NCBI GenBank assembly: GCA_030949985.1
Contig: JAUZRX010000026.1
Location: forward strand, 1-64,000
Direction: 5' to 3'
From: Acidobacteriota bacterium
GTDB lineage: Bacteria; Acidobacteriota; Polarisedimenticolia; J045
DNA length: 64,000 nt
In this document: positions 45,612-54,083 of the stretch, piece by piece
Layout: each line of letters begins with the position of its first letter
Position numbering within the stretch: position 1 is the stretch's first letter
Notes under the pieces: generated by a model
The model's input: only the letters and a program-made list of their open reading frames with translations
The model's database searches: none
What the model was told of the DNA's origin: nothing
Position numbers and translations under genes: made by a program

Positions 45612-46041
45612 GGGTAGGATCCGCCCCCTGCCCACTCCAGGAAGAGAGCAGACGCACCGTCCCCGGCGCACCGCCGGCCACCAGCAGCACGGCCGTGGGC
45701 GAGATGTGGGCCACCGACCACTCCCCCACCGTCGCCCCTTCCCCCACCAGTCGGCCGTTGACCTGGGCCAGGGGCTGAACGGGGTCCCAGAAGATCGCCC
45801 CGGTCCAGGGCTCCGGTCGCGGATCGTCGGACGGCGGCGGGGCGGAAGCCGGCCACGCCATCAGGCCCCGCGGCATCGGCCCCCGGCGCACGGGACCGAG
45901 GGGCGGGACCGGGGTGGCGGCCACCGCCCGACGAGGCGCGGGCCGCGGGGCGGCAACCTCCAGGGTGCGCGTCGGCGCCATGCGCGCCAGCAGGGCCAGG
46001 GCCAACGCCGCCGCTCCCAGGTAGGCCAGCACCCCCTTCAT
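45487..46041 (-). CDS. GspB/PilP-like periplasmic protein
   Basis: A 184-residue protein with one N-terminal transmembrane segment (GVLAYLGAAALALALLARM), a Pro/Arg/Ala-rich linker and a small C-terminal domain (DPVQPLAQVNGRLVGEGATV, VAHISPTAVLLVAGGAPGTV). The domain resembles GspB and PilP, which sit in the periplasm and connect inner-membrane assembly platforms to the outer-membrane secretin. The ATG overlaps the PilO-like stop by four bases. The last ~34 residues are Ala/Pro/Arg-rich and read antisense to glgA; they may be spurious or a real tail. No secretin gene is adjacent. Confidence 0.65.
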   Translation of the reverse strand: MKGVLAYLGAAALALALLARMAPTRTLEVAAPRPAPRRAVAATPVPPLGPVRRGPMPRGLMAWPASAPPPSDDPRPEPWTGAIFWDPVQPLAQVNGRLVGEGATVGEWSVAHISPTAVLLVAGGAPGTVRLLSSWSGQGADPTLRRSPSPGGVPGAPPGAAGAGRSAPSAPRTDPRSCPAGAGP

Positions 46042-46610
46042 GAACCGGGCTCCCGGTCGGCGGCCTCGGCCAGGCGCAGCAGCGCCGGAGCCTGCACGTG
46101 CAGCGCCGTGACCATGTAGACCTGGGCCACGAAACGCGGATAGCGGGGCGCCGCCTCGATGCGCAGGCGCAACAGCTCCAGCGGTGGATCGCTGCGGGCC
46201 AGGGCGCCGACGAAGGCGACGATTTCCTCGTAGTCGCCGCTCCCCCGCACGGTGGCGGTCATGGCTCGAAACCGGGCGTCCCCGGAGGCCGGCGTCCCCG
46301 GAGGCCCGCCCTCGGCGCTCACCGGCAGCACCTCCCCGGTGCGGTACGTGATCCGGACCAGCGGCACCTCCGCGGCCACCTGGTGCAAGGCGGCGACCAG
46401 GTGGGACCAGGTGGCGAAGGGCGCCGCTCCGGGCGCCGGCCGCGGGGCTACGGCCCGTCGATGGGCCTCGAGCTGAATCTGCCGGCGGCCGAGGGCTCGG
46501 CATTCCACCGCCGAGCGGGCCGTCTGCCATACGCCCACGGCGGTCAGGGCACCGGCGAGCACCAACAGGGTGCGCGCCATGCCGGAACGGAGCTCGGGCA
46601 GGGGCCGCAT
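46038..46610 (-). CDS. PilO/GspM-like inner membrane protein
   Basis: A 190-residue bitopic protein: short cytoplasmic start, one TM (MARTLLVLAGALTAVGVWQT), a coiled-coil-like stretch (ECRALGRRQIQLEAHRRAV) and a ferredoxin-like periplasmic domain (ATVRGSGDYEEIVAFVGALA, LRLRIEAAPRYPRF). This is the PilO/GspM layout. It follows the PilMN-like gene by one base and precedes the GspB/PilP-like gene. PilO normally pairs with PilN in the platform that drives pilus assembly or type II secretion. Confidence 0.7.
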   Translation of the reverse strand: MRPLPELRSGMARTLLVLAGALTAVGVWQTARSAVECRALGRRQIQLEAHRRAVAPRPAPGAAPFATWSHLVAALHQVAAEVPLVRITYRTGEVLPVSAEGGPPGTPASGDARFRAMTATVRGSGDYEEIVAFVGALARSDPPLELLRLRIEAAPRYPRFVAQVYMVTALHVQAPALLRLAEAADREPGS

Positions 46611-46611
46611 G

Positions 46612-48012
46612 TCAGTCCTCCCGCGGCCACGGCGTCACCTCGTCCTCGAGGGCGAAGCGAGCCTTGTCGCCGTCTTCCAGCGCGGCAGCCAGGCGGGGCA
46701 GCCCCTGGACGAAAGGACTGGCGAAGAGATCTTCATGCAGCCCGGTCAGGATCTCGCCCAGCCGGGCCGGGCCGGCGCCACGCACCGTTCCCTCGAGAGC
46801 CAGGCGGGGCCGGACGGCGGACAGGTCCACCACCAGGGTCTCGTAATCCACGCCGGGCCGAACCAGCAGACCCGCCTCCCGCAGCAGGGCCGACCAGTCC
46901 GCGGCGGAGACCCGGCGGGGCGGGGCGGGCTCGACCGGCCGGGCCGCGGCCGGGGAAACCCTCGCGGCCTCCCGGGCCAGGGCCTCGACCCGGGCGGCCA
47001 TCCGGGCCCGGTAGACCCCCGTCCCCAAGGCCGCCACCAGGCTCAGGGCGGCGATCAGACCGGCGGCGGCCAGTGTCCGGCCCTCGGCGCGTCGCTCCCG
47101 CCGCCGCCGGGCCGCCGGCCCCGGAACGAGCAACGGCTCCACCCTCTTTCCGAGGGCGGCGAGCAGCGCGCCGGCGAAGGCGGGCGGAGGGCCGTCGTGG
47201 CCGGCGGCACGAGGCTCCAGGGCCTCCCAGGGATCCTCCCGCTCCACGGCGATCGCCTCGCCGGCCAGGGCCATGCGTAGCTGCTCGACGGTAGGCTCCA
47301 CTTCGGCCGCGCCCCCACAGACGATCACCCGCCGCGGCGGCACACTCTGCTTGGCGACGAAGGCCTGGAGCTGGGCGATGTCGTCCAGGCGCCTTTCGAT
47401 CACGCTGACCGGATCGTCGTCGCCCGGGTGCAGCCGGGGGCTTTCCTGGACCACCACCTCGCCCCGCCCTCCGGCCAGAACCAGGCACAGCCGCCCCCCG
47501 GTGGGCAGGACCAGCAGGCGAGGCCCGTCATCTTCATCCCTCGAGCAGGCCGCCAGCGCCGCGGGAACGATCACGCCCTCCACCGGACAGCCCAAGGTCT
47601 CGAGCAGGCCCGCCCAGCTTTCCAACGGCTCGCGCGGCAGGCGGACCACCCGCAGGTCGACCACGCCCTCCCGTGGACGGCGGAGGATCTCCTCGGCCTG
47701 GAGCATGTCACCACCGCCGTGGCCGGCGTGGCCCAGGCGCCAGGACGCCGCCCGCAACAGGTCGCGCCGGGGCATGGGGGGAAAGCGCAGATGATGACTG
47801 ACGGCCTGGCTGCCCAGCAGCAGGATCCGGCAGGGAGCGGGCGTGCCCAGCTCGGCGATGGTCTCGGCCAGGGCTTCGGCCGGACCGCCCCGGTCACCGA
47901 CGTCCCGGCCGGCGTGAGCGAGCAGGCTCCAGCCCCCCCGACGGCCCTCGACGAGGACCGCCCGCACTCCCTGGGGGGAGACCTCGATGCCGATTCTCCT
48001 GTTCCGGGGCAT
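46612..48012 (-). CDS. PilM-PilN (GspL-like) fusion protein
   Basis: A 466-residue protein with two recognisable parts. Residues ~1-290 form an actin-like PilM/GspL-cytoplasmic fold (RRIGIEVSPQGVRAVLVE opens it; RVIVCGGAAEVEPTVEQL closes it). After a basic linker comes a TM (TLAAAGLIAALSLVAALGTG) and a ~140-residue periplasmic domain (LAREAARVSPAAARPVEPAP, VDYETLVVDLSAVRPRLAL) like PilN/GspL. A single protein carrying both is the GspL architecture. The ATG has GGAGGAAG upstream. It is the first gene of a three-gene unit (PilMN, PilO, GspB/PilP) with no pilin, ATPase or secretin nearby. Confidence 0.75.
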   Translation of the reverse strand: MPRNRRIGIEVSPQGVRAVLVEGRRGGWSLLAHAGRDVGDRGGPAEALAETIAELGTPAPCRILLLGSQAVSHHLRFPPMPRRDLLRAASWRLGHAGHGGGDMLQAEEILRRPREGVVDLRVVRLPREPLESWAGLLETLGCPVEGVIVPAALAACSRDEDDGPRLLVLPTGGRLCLVLAGGRGEVVVQESPRLHPGDDDPVSVIERRLDDIAQLQAFVAKQSVPPRRVIVCGGAAEVEPTVEQLRMALAGEAIAVEREDPWEALEPRAAGHDGPPPAFAGALLAALGKRVEPLLVPGPAARRRRERRAEGRTLAAAGLIAALSLVAALGTGVYRARMAARVEALAREAARVSPAAARPVEPAPPRRVSAADWSALLREAGLLVRPGVDYETLVVDLSAVRPRLALEGTVRGAGPARLGEILTGLHEDLFASPFVQGLPRLAAALEDGDKARFALEDEVTPWPRED

Positions 48013-48152
48013 GCTTCCTCCGGGATCTCGCAGGGCTTATCGGACGCCGGCGAACAAACTCAAGGGCCGGCGGCCCGCTTCGAGAGGCCCCTTGGCGGGC
48101 CGGGAAGGATCCGGGGTTACGATGGGCGGGCTGACCAGGAGGGGATCGCGAA

Positions 48153-48965
48153 ATGGCGGATCTTTCACCGAAGCGCTACGGGAAGGACTACTACCAGCAG
48201 GAGTTCGGGCTCGACGAACTCCAGCGCTTCAACATGCACTGGTGGTCGGTCCGCTTCTACGCCCGCCTGGCCGACCGCCTGCTGCGGCGCCACGGTGGCA
48301 GGCGCGTGCTCGAGATCGGCTGCGCCCATGGTTACACGCTGGCTCGACTCGAAGCGCGCCACGAGACCTGGGGGATCGATCTCTCCGACTACGCCATCGG
48401 CAGGGCGCGGACAATCGCTCCGCGCTCGAGGGTCTTCTGCGCCGACTTCACGGCGGATCTGCCCCCGCAGATCGAGGCGGGCGGCTTCGACCTGATCATC
48501 GCCAAGTACGTGCTCGAGCATCTCGCCGACCCGGAAAAGGCCTTGCACCGCGCCTTCTCCCTGCTCGCGCCGGGGGGCCGCCTGCTCTACTCCGTGCCGA
48601 ACATGGACTCCCCCGGCCGACGCTTCAAGGGCCGGAAGTGGTACGCCTTCGGTGACGAAACCCACGTCTCGCTGCTCGAAAGACACGAGTGGATCGAGCT
48701 CACCCGGCGTACCGGCTTCGAGATCGAACGCACCTTCTCCGACGGTCTGTGGGACATGCCCTACCTCGAGTGGATGCCCACTGCTCTGCAATACCCGATC
48801 TTCTGCCTGCCGACGGTGGTCACCGTCTTCTTCGCCCGGCCGATGCTCCCCTCCCGCTGGGGTGAGAACCTGATCGTCGTGGCCCGGCGACCTGCCGAAA
48901 AGGCTTCTTCCGCCCAGGGCCCCGACGATTCAGCCGTGGCAGCCCTGCGCTCCAGGGACTCGTGA
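48153..48965 (+). CDS. SAM-dependent methyltransferase (class I)
   Basis: A 270-residue methyltransferase. SAM motif I is [19 protein letters not shown] (residues ~50-68), motif [11 protein letters not shown], and [20 protein letters not shown] resembles the post-motif of ubiquinone/menaquinone-type enzymes. The C-terminal part carries a hydrophobic stretch ([20 protein letters not shown]) that could embed in a membrane. AGGAGGGG before the ATG gives a very clear start. Its 3' end overlaps the convergent kinase gene by 36 bp. The substrate is not evident. Confidence 0.82.
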   Translation: MADLSPKRYGKDYYQQEFGLDELQRFNMHWWSVRFYARLADRLLRRHGGRRVLEIGCAHGYTLARLEARHETWGIDLSDYAIGRARTIAPRSRVFCADFTADLPPQIEAGGFDLIIAKYVLEHLADPEKALHRAFSLLAPGGRLLYSVPNMDSPGRRFKGRKWYAFGDETHVSLLERHEWIELTRRTGFEIERTFSDGLWDMPYLEWMPTALQYPIFCLPTVVTVFFARPMLPSRWGENLIVVARRPAEKASSAQGPDDSAVAALRSRDS

Positions 48966-50654
48966 CCCGGCTCCAAGCCACCGCGCGAGAACCTGTGCGA
49001 GGGCCTGATCCTCGAGCGGTTTGACCAGAAAGTCGTCCATGCCGCACGCCTCGCAGCGCCTGCGGTCTTCTTCCATGGCGCTGGCCGTCAGCGCGACGAC
49101 GGGGATCCGTGTGCCCCCCGCCTCGCGCGCCCGCAGCCGGCGGGTCGCCTCGAACCCGTCGAGCACGGGCATGTGGCAGTCCATCAACACCAGGTCGTAA
49201 CCGCCTCGTTCCAGGGCTTCGAGGGCCTGTGCGCCGTCCCCGACCGTATCCACTTCGAGACCGAAACGGGAAAGAAATCCCCGCGCCACGAGTTGGTTGA
49301 CGGTGTCGTCTTCAACGAGCAGAACCCGTCTGCCTTCAAAGCGCGTCCCCACGCCGGCGGAACGGGCCGTCACGCCGTCCATCGGCGCGTCCCCCTCGTG
49401 CGGCGGGAGCGGCAGGGAAAAGCCGAAGACGCTGCCCTCCCCGGGGACGGATCGCACGTCGATCCGGCCGCCCATGCCCCGGACCAGATCCCGGCTCAGG
49501 GCCAGGCCGAGCCCGCTGCCCCCATGGGTCCGGGTGATCGAGTTGTCCGCCTGCTGGAAGAACTCGAAGATCCGCCGCAGGGCGCCCTCGTCGATGCCGG
49601 GGCCGGTGTCCGCGACCTCGAAGCGTACGCATGCGCCGTCCCGGGGGTCGGGGAAGACCGATAGCGTCACCCGGCCCATCTGGGTGAACTTGACGGCGTT
49701 GCCGACCAGGTTGCTCAGCACCTGCCGCAGACGGGTCGGGTCGCCCACGTAGAAACGGCCCAGCCGCTCGTCGAAGTCGACCTGCATCGCGAGACCCTTG
49801 CCCCGGGCCCGGGAGCCGAAGAGGTCAACGATTTGAGAGACCAGGGCCTCGAGGTCGAAGGGGATCCGCTCGTATTCCAGCCGCCCGGCCTCGACCTTCG
49901 ACAGGTCGAGGATCGAGTTGAGCAGTCCGAGCAGGGCGCGCCCCGAATCGTAGGCCACCTCGACCTTCCGCCTCTGGCTCTCGGCCAGCGCATCGTCCAG
50001 CAGCAGGGAGAGCATCCCCAGCACACCGTTCATCGGCGTCCGGATCTCGTGGCTCATGTTGGCCAGAAAGGCGCTCTTCGCCCGGCTCGCTTCCTCCGCG
50101 GCGGCAACCGCCCGTTGCAGGCGCACCAGGAGGATGGCGACGTAGGCCGGCAGGGCGAGCAGCGCGATGAAGGCGCCGGCGGTGTAGACCCACTCCTGCC
50201 GCCAGTAGGGGGAAAAACCGACGACGAGCGTGAAACAGGCCACGCTCAGGGCCATGGCCTTCCACAGGTAGCTCACACCGTAGCGGAAACCGTTGCCGAA
50301 GGTCACCCAGAGATAGAGCGGCAGGAAGAGCGCGCCGTAAGCCTCCAGTTCGAAGAGCAGGTAGCCGATGGTGCCGATGTCGAGGAGCAGGCCGAGGTGC
50401 CGCCGCGCCGGGCTGATCCGGGGCCGGAGGATCACCGCCGCCATGATGCAGGCGGAGAGGGTCAGGAAGACCCCCAGGAAGGTCAGCAGGCGCCAATCCG
50501 TCGCCTCGCCCAAGTTCCTGGAGAGCACCAGCCCGACGAGATAGGCCCCACCGAGTAACCCCATGACCAGGCGAATGGCGGCCTGCTCGAACTCGCCGCC
50601 CGTACCGGAGCGCAGCGGTGCGCTCCATCGCCCCAGCCACGAAAAACCCATCAT
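48930..50654 (-). CDS. Hybrid histidine kinase with membrane input domain (RpfC-like layout)
   Basis: A 574-residue sensor kinase fused to a receiver. The first ~180 residues hold about six membrane segments, with [20 protein letters not shown] between the third and fourth. HisKA phosphoacceptor is His202 ([11 protein letters not shown]); HATPase_c has N-box [11 protein letters not shown]1 DTGPGID and G2 GGSGLGLAL. The receiver accepts phosphate at Asp492 ([13 protein letters not shown]) and ends [10 protein letters not shown]. No HPt domain is present. The membrane topology and FGNGFRYG motif resemble RpfC-type DSF sensors, but RpfF and RpfG are absent, so the signal is unknown. Confidence 0.88.
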   Translation of the reverse strand: MMGFSWLGRWSAPLRSGTGGEFEQAAIRLVMGLLGGAYLVGLVLSRNLGEATDWRLLTFLGVFLTLSACIMAAVILRPRISPARRHLGLLLDIGTIGYLLFELEAYGALFLPLYLWVTFGNGFRYGVSYLWKAMALSVACFTLVVGFSPYWRQEWVYTAGAFIALLALPAYVAILLVRLQRAVAAAEEASRAKSAFLANMSHEIRTPMNGVLGMLSLLLDDALAESQRRKVEVAYDSGRALLGLLNSILDLSKVEAGRLEYERIPFDLEALVSQIVDLFGSRARGKGLAMQVDFDERLGRFYVGDPTRLRQVLSNLVGNAVKFTQMGRVTLSVFPDPRDGACVRFEVADTGPGIDEGALRRIFEFFQQADNSITRTHGGSGLGLALSRDLVRGMGGRIDVRSVPGEGSVFGFSLPLPPHEGDAPMDGVTARSAGVGTRFEGRRVLLVEDDTVNQLVARGFLSRFGLEVDTVGDGAQALEALERGGYDLVLMDCHMPVLDGFEATRRLRAREAGGTRIPVVALTASAMEEDRRRCEACGMDDFLVKPLEDQALAQVLARWLGAGSRVPGAQGCHG

Positions 50655-50663
50655 CTATGAAGA

Positions 50664-50690
50664 TTTATAGACGTCCCTCCGGGCGGTCAA
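50664..50690 (-). promoter_or_regulatory. Candidate promoter of the hybrid kinase gene
   Basis: On the minus strand TTGACC (50690-50685) and TATAAA (50669-50664) are separated by 15 bp, a little short for a sigma-70-type promoter. The implied start point is about 3 bases before the ATG at 50654, so the mRNA may be leaderless; no Shine-Dalgarno sequence is present. It overlaps the 3' end of ccoS. Confidence 0.4.
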
Positions 50691-50902
50691 GCGCCGCGCG
50701 CGGGCGGGTCCCCGGAGGTGGAGCCCGGGTCGGCGGAACCGTCGCCGCGGGCCCGGATCGGGGAGTCGTCGTCGTCGAGCATGCGCAGGGCCGGAGTCTC
50801 CAGGTCGTCGAACTGCCCCCGGCGCACCGCCCAGGCGAAGAGCAGCACGCCCACCAAGGCGAGGAGCAGGGCCAGGGGCAGCACGAGATAGACGACCGAC
50901 AC
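50687..50902 (-). CDS. ccoS: cbb3-type cytochrome oxidase assembly protein CcoS
   Basis: A 71-residue protein needed for haem/copper insertion into cbb3 oxidase. The N-terminus is one membrane segment (VVYLVLPLALLLALVGVLL) followed by FAWAVRRGQFDDLETPALRML, the CcoS signature. The GTG start is at 50902. The last ~25 residues are Asp/Ser/Pro-rich. It is separated by 3.2 kb from the rest of the cbb3 operon, an unusual split. Confidence 0.9.
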   Translation of the reverse strand: MSVVYLVLPLALLLALVGVLLFAWAVRRGQFDDLETPALRMLDDDDSPIRARGDGSADPGSTSGDPPARGA

Positions 50903-51091
50903 GGTTGGATCCGTTCAGGGCGGCCGGACGAGACGGGTCCGGACCGGCGGCCCGTTCCAAAAGCCTCCGCCGCGCGAGGGGCCGGCACACACGACGGCAC
51001 TCACAGTATGGCCCATGGGACTGCGTTCCGTCAGGTGCACCGAACGCGAAATCCAGGCCTCTCGCATCGAAAAGACCTTGCCGGCGGACTG

Positions 51092-52573
51092 CTAGATCCG
51101 ATCGTGGGCCAGTGCGGGCGAAGCGGCGCCGAGGGCGCTGAGCGCGCGTCGCAGGATGCGGCCACAGACCCGGGCGGTCTGGTCCGGCGCCGAGGGCGGG
51201 AGGTGCTCGAGCAGGGCGGCGACCCAGGCGCCGATGAGGCGTGTTTCCGCTTCCCCGCGGGTTTTCTCGAGCAGATCCTCGATGCTCGCCGCAAGGGCCT
51301 GGAGGTGCCCGGCGGCCTGCCGCGGATCCCCCGAGCCGAGAGCCTCGAGAGCCTGCGCGGCCTGCCGGCACCCCTGCCGGGCCGCCTGACCGGCCGCACA
51401 CTCCGCCCCCTCCGGGTGATCCGCCGGGGGGGCGCCGAAGGCCGCCAGCAGCCGACGCTGGGCCAGGGCTGCGGCGACGCGGCCCCGGTGCCCGTAGACG
51501 ATGCCTCCCAACCGGTCCGAAGGCGGGGCGGGCTCGACCCGGAGCACCCGGTATCCCGCCCCGGAGTCCGGACAGCCCAGCCCTTCGAGCCGGGCGCGGC
51601 AGGCCGCGACCACCACCGAGGGAGGCACCCCGTCGACCTCGGCGCGCCCGACTTCGAGAGCCTGGAGCGCCAGGTCACCCTCCCCCCAGGGCCCGGTTTC
51701 CCAGTAGTGGGCCCCGCCTCCGAGAACCATCACCACCGGCGTTCCGCAAGCGCTCGCCAGGTGCACGGGTCCGGTGTCGAAACCCACCACCAGGTCCAGG
51801 CGGCGGACTTCCCCGACCACTTCCTCGAGAGTGGTCGTCCCCACCCGGTTGCGCGGAGGCGTCGTCAGCCCGCGCGCCAGGGTATCGGCCCGGGAACGAT
51901 CCTCCTCGCCGCCGAGCAGGACCAGCCGGTACCCGGCATCCACCAGCATCTGGGCCAGGGTCTGCAACCAGCGGGCCGAGCTGCGGCGGGCGGGGTCGCC
52001 GGCCCCCGTCACCAGGCCGACCCGCAAGCCGCCGGTGCCGGGGCGGGACGCGGTCATCGGCTTCCAGACGGGCAGTTCGCGCCCCAGGGCCTCCGCGCAG
52101 ACCAGTCGGCGCAGGTCGGTCATGTGCACCCGCCCGGCGGGACGGGCGTCGACGGCGGCCAGCAGATAGGTCGCCCACACCCCGCGGATCAGGCGCTCTC
52201 CGGCGGCACTGACCCAGGGGCCCCAGGCCGCCTCTCCCGCCGCCGCGGTGGCCAGCAGGGCGCCGGCCTGGTGGTAACTGAGATTGACCACCAGGTCACC
52301 GGGGCGAGCCAGGGGGGCGGCGAGTTCGGCGGCCATCGTGCGTGCCGCCGGATCCCCCCGGCGACAGGCCTTTTCCACTTCCAGCAAGGAGACGTCCGCC
52401 ACGGCGACGCACTCCACCGCCTCCGGGGCCAGGAGCCGGGCGAGGCCCAGCAGGTGCCGACGAACCACCAGGCGCGTTTCGACCCCTCCGCGCACCAGGC
52501 CCTCGAGGGCGGGCAGCGTCTGGGCCAGGTCACCCATGCGCTCGAGCTGAAACAGGACCATCCGCGCCGACAC
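51092..52573 (-). CDS. Glycosyltransferase family 9 protein with C-terminal helical extension
   Basis: A 493-residue protein. Residues ~1-340 are GT9-like (MVLFQLERMGDLAQTLPALE at the donor side; VGLVTGAGDPARRSSARWLQ and VVGFDTGPVHLASACGTPVV later). The remaining ~150 residues are helical and rich in Ala/Leu/Arg (EALGSGDPRQAAGHLQALAA), a part not found in standard heptosyltransferases. GTG 52573 is used because GGGAGG lies six bases before it; a TTG at 52612 would give an unlikely extension. It shares its neighbourhood with methyltransferases and ccoS but not with a recognisable LPS cluster. Confidence 0.78.
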   Translation of the reverse strand: MSARMVLFQLERMGDLAQTLPALEGLVRGGVETRLVVRRHLLGLARLLAPEAVECVAVADVSLLEVEKACRRGDPAARTMAAELAAPLARPGDLVVNLSYHQAGALLATAAAGEAAWGPWVSAAGERLIRGVWATYLLAAVDARPAGRVHMTDLRRLVCAEALGRELPVWKPMTASRPGTGGLRVGLVTGAGDPARRSSARWLQTLAQMLVDAGYRLVLLGGEEDRSRADTLARGLTTPPRNRVGTTTLEEVVGEVRRLDLVVGFDTGPVHLASACGTPVVMVLGGGAHYWETGPWGEGDLALQALEVGRAEVDGVPPSVVVAACRARLEGLGCPDSGAGYRVLRVEPAPPSDRLGGIVYGHRGRVAAALAQRRLLAAFGAPPADHPEGAECAAGQAARQGCRQAAQALEALGSGDPRQAAGHLQALAASIEDLLEKTRGEAETRLIGAWVAALLEHLPPSAPDQTARVCGRILRRALSALGAASPALAHDRI

Positions 52574-52664
52574 GGTCAGCCTCCCGGGATCGAAATCGAA
52601 CCCTCCCGGCAAACCTAGGTCGCGCCGCGGGCCGGGTCGAATCGCCCCGGCCCGGCCGGCGGCT

Positions 52665-53360
52665 TCAGGGCGGCGTGCGGGGCCCGCTCTTCGCGCCGCC
52701 GGCGGATCCCCGCCGGTAGACCTGCCGCAGTCGCCGGACGGGACGGTCGTCCGGGTCGCCGACCTCGACGGACTCCAGCAGGCTCAGCCCGGCCTTCTCG
52801 AGGCGGGTGAGTTCTTCGCGGGTCAGGGGCCAGGGTGGCCCCTCCGCCTCTTCGCCGGCTTCCCGCAGGCGGCAGACCAGCACCAGCCGCCCCCCCTCCG
52901 CCACCAGGTCGGCGGCCTTGTCCATCGCCTCGGGGCGGATCTCGGCGGGCAGCGCCTGGAAGGTATAGACCTCCACCACCAGGTCGAAGGCCCGGCTCCA
53001 GCACGAGGGCAACGCGTAGAGATCCGCAACCCGGTAGTCCACGTCGCTGGATGCAAAGCGCCGGCGGCACCACTCGATGGCCGTCGGCGCCAGGTCGAAG
53101 GCCGTCACCTTCCAGCCCCGCCGGGCCAGTTCTTCGGCATCGTCACCCAGCCCGCAGCCGATGACCACGGCCCGCCCCCCACCGGCGGGCTCGCCCTGCT
53201 CTTCGAGCCACTCGACCAGCGGCCCCTTGGGAGCCAGATCCGCCCAGGGAACGAGGGCGGCGTCCCCCCCGGCCTCCTGGTAGAGGGGCTCGAACCACTC
53301 CGTTCCCACCCGCCGGGAAGACCCGGCGTTCCGCTCGCGGCCGTCAGGCCTCCGGCCCAT
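52665..53360 (-). CDS. SAM-dependent methyltransferase (TPMT/class I-like)
   Basis: A 231-residue methyltransferase. AVVIGCGLGDDAEELARRGW (SAM motif I, residues ~65-84) and VTAFDLAPTAIEWCRRRF (motif II) are clear, followed by VVEVYTFQALPAEIRP. The N-terminus reads EWFEPLYQEAGGDAALVPWA, an arrangement seen in thiopurine-methyltransferase-type enzymes. Substrate unknown. It is divergent from the DUF1820 gene across 85 bp. Confidence 0.82.
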   Translation of the reverse strand: MGRRPDGRERNAGSSRRVGTEWFEPLYQEAGGDAALVPWADLAPKGPLVEWLEEQGEPAGGGRAVVIGCGLGDDAEELARRGWKVTAFDLAPTAIEWCRRRFASSDVDYRVADLYALPSCWSRAFDLVVEVYTFQALPAEIRPEAMDKAADLVAEGGRLVLVCRLREAGEEAEGPPWPLTREELTRLEKAGLSLLESVEVGDPDDRPVRRLRQVYRRGSAGGAKSGPRTPP

Positions 53361-53395
53361 GAAAGACTCCTCTCATCGCCCCCCGGAATGTGGCA

Positions 53396-53404
53396 TGGTA
53401 TAGC
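53396..53404 (+). promoter_or_regulatory. Possible extended -10 upstream of the DUF1820 gene
   Basis: TGGTATAGC resembles an extended -10 (TG-n-TATAGC) about 42 bp upstream of the GTG at 53446. No convincing -35 is seen, so this is only a weak candidate. Confidence 0.25.
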
Positions 53405-53445
53405 AGTGGACGCTGCCGCACCGGGCAGCCCCGAGGAGGACAGGC

Positions 53446-53781
53446 GTGGCGGGCCGTAAGCGCTATCGAGTGGTGTTCCACAACCAGGGGAAGGTCTACG
53501 AAATCTTCGTCAAGGCGGTCTCCTCCGCCGAAATCTTCGGTTTCGTCGCTCTCGAGGGCATCGTCTTCGGCGAGAAGAGCCAGGTGGTGGTCGACCCCTC
53601 CGAGGAGAGCCTGAAGAACGAGTTCCGCGACGTGGAGCGTTGCCTGGTGCCGCTGCACGCGGTGATCCGCATCGACGAGGTGAGCTGCGAAGGTGTCAGC
53701 CGCATCGTTCCCGGTGGCAAGGAGGGCGCCGTCGCCCCCTTCCCCGCACCGATCTACACGCCACCGCCCAAAGGCAAGTAG
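53446..53781 (+). CDS. DUF1820 family protein
   Basis: A 111-residue protein. YRVVFHNQGKVYEIFVKAVS, IFGFVALEGIVFGEKSQVVV and EFRDVERCLVPLHAVIRIDE match the DUF1820 family of small cytoplasmic proteins known mainly from Proteobacteria. Function is not established. The start is GTG at 53446, two bases upstream of a small membrane protein gene at its other end, so both may be one transcript. Confidence 0.85.
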   Translation: MAGRKRYRVVFHNQGKVYEIFVKAVSSAEIFGFVALEGIVFGEKSQVVVDPSEESLKNEFRDVERCLVPLHAVIRIDEVSCEGVSRIVPGGKEGAVAPFPAPIYTPPPKGK

Positions 53782-53783
53782 AA

Positions 53784-54065
53784 GTGGGGTGCGGTTGCCT
53801 GCTGGCGCTGATCGCCACCGCCTCCCCCCGGCTGGTCATCGTACTCCTCGTGCTCTTCAGCAACTGGTTCGGCCGCGCCTTCGACGGGCTGCTGATCCCG
53901 CTCCTCGGCTTTTTCTTCCTGCCCTACACCCTGCTGTGGAGCAGCGTGGTCTACAACGTCTACGGCCACTGGGGGCTGTGGCAGGTCCTGCTGCTGGTCG
54001 TCGCCCTGCTGCTGGACTTCGGCCACCTGGGGGGAGTCCACGCCAGCCGGCGCCGGTCCCGCTGA
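53784..54065 (+). CDS. Small membrane protein
   Basis: A 93-residue protein starting at GTG 53784, just two bases after the DUF1820 stop. It contains three hydrophobic stretches (RLVIVLLVLFSNWFGRAFDG, LLIPLLGFFFLPYTLLWSSV, LWQVLLLVVALLLDFGHLGG). The WFGRAFDGLLIPLLGFFFLP region resembles small uncharacterised membrane proteins in many bacteria, by memory. Converges with ccoI (18 bp apart). Confidence 0.65.
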   Translation: MGCGCLLALIATASPRLVIVLLVLFSNWFGRAFDGLLIPLLGFFFLPYTLLWSSVVYNVYGHWGLWQVLLLVVALLLDFGHLGGVHASRRRSR

Positions 54066-54083
54066 CCCGGCGACCCGAGCGTC

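Noticed and set aside
48930-50654. A complete RpfC quorum-sensing system
   Set aside because: The membrane domain resembles RpfC, but rpfF, rpfG and an HPt domain are missing, so a DSF signal cannot be claimed.
53396-53404. Confident promoter for the DUF1820 gene
   Set aside because: Only an extended -10-like TGGTATAGC is seen; no matching -35 is present, so it was kept as a low-confidence feature.
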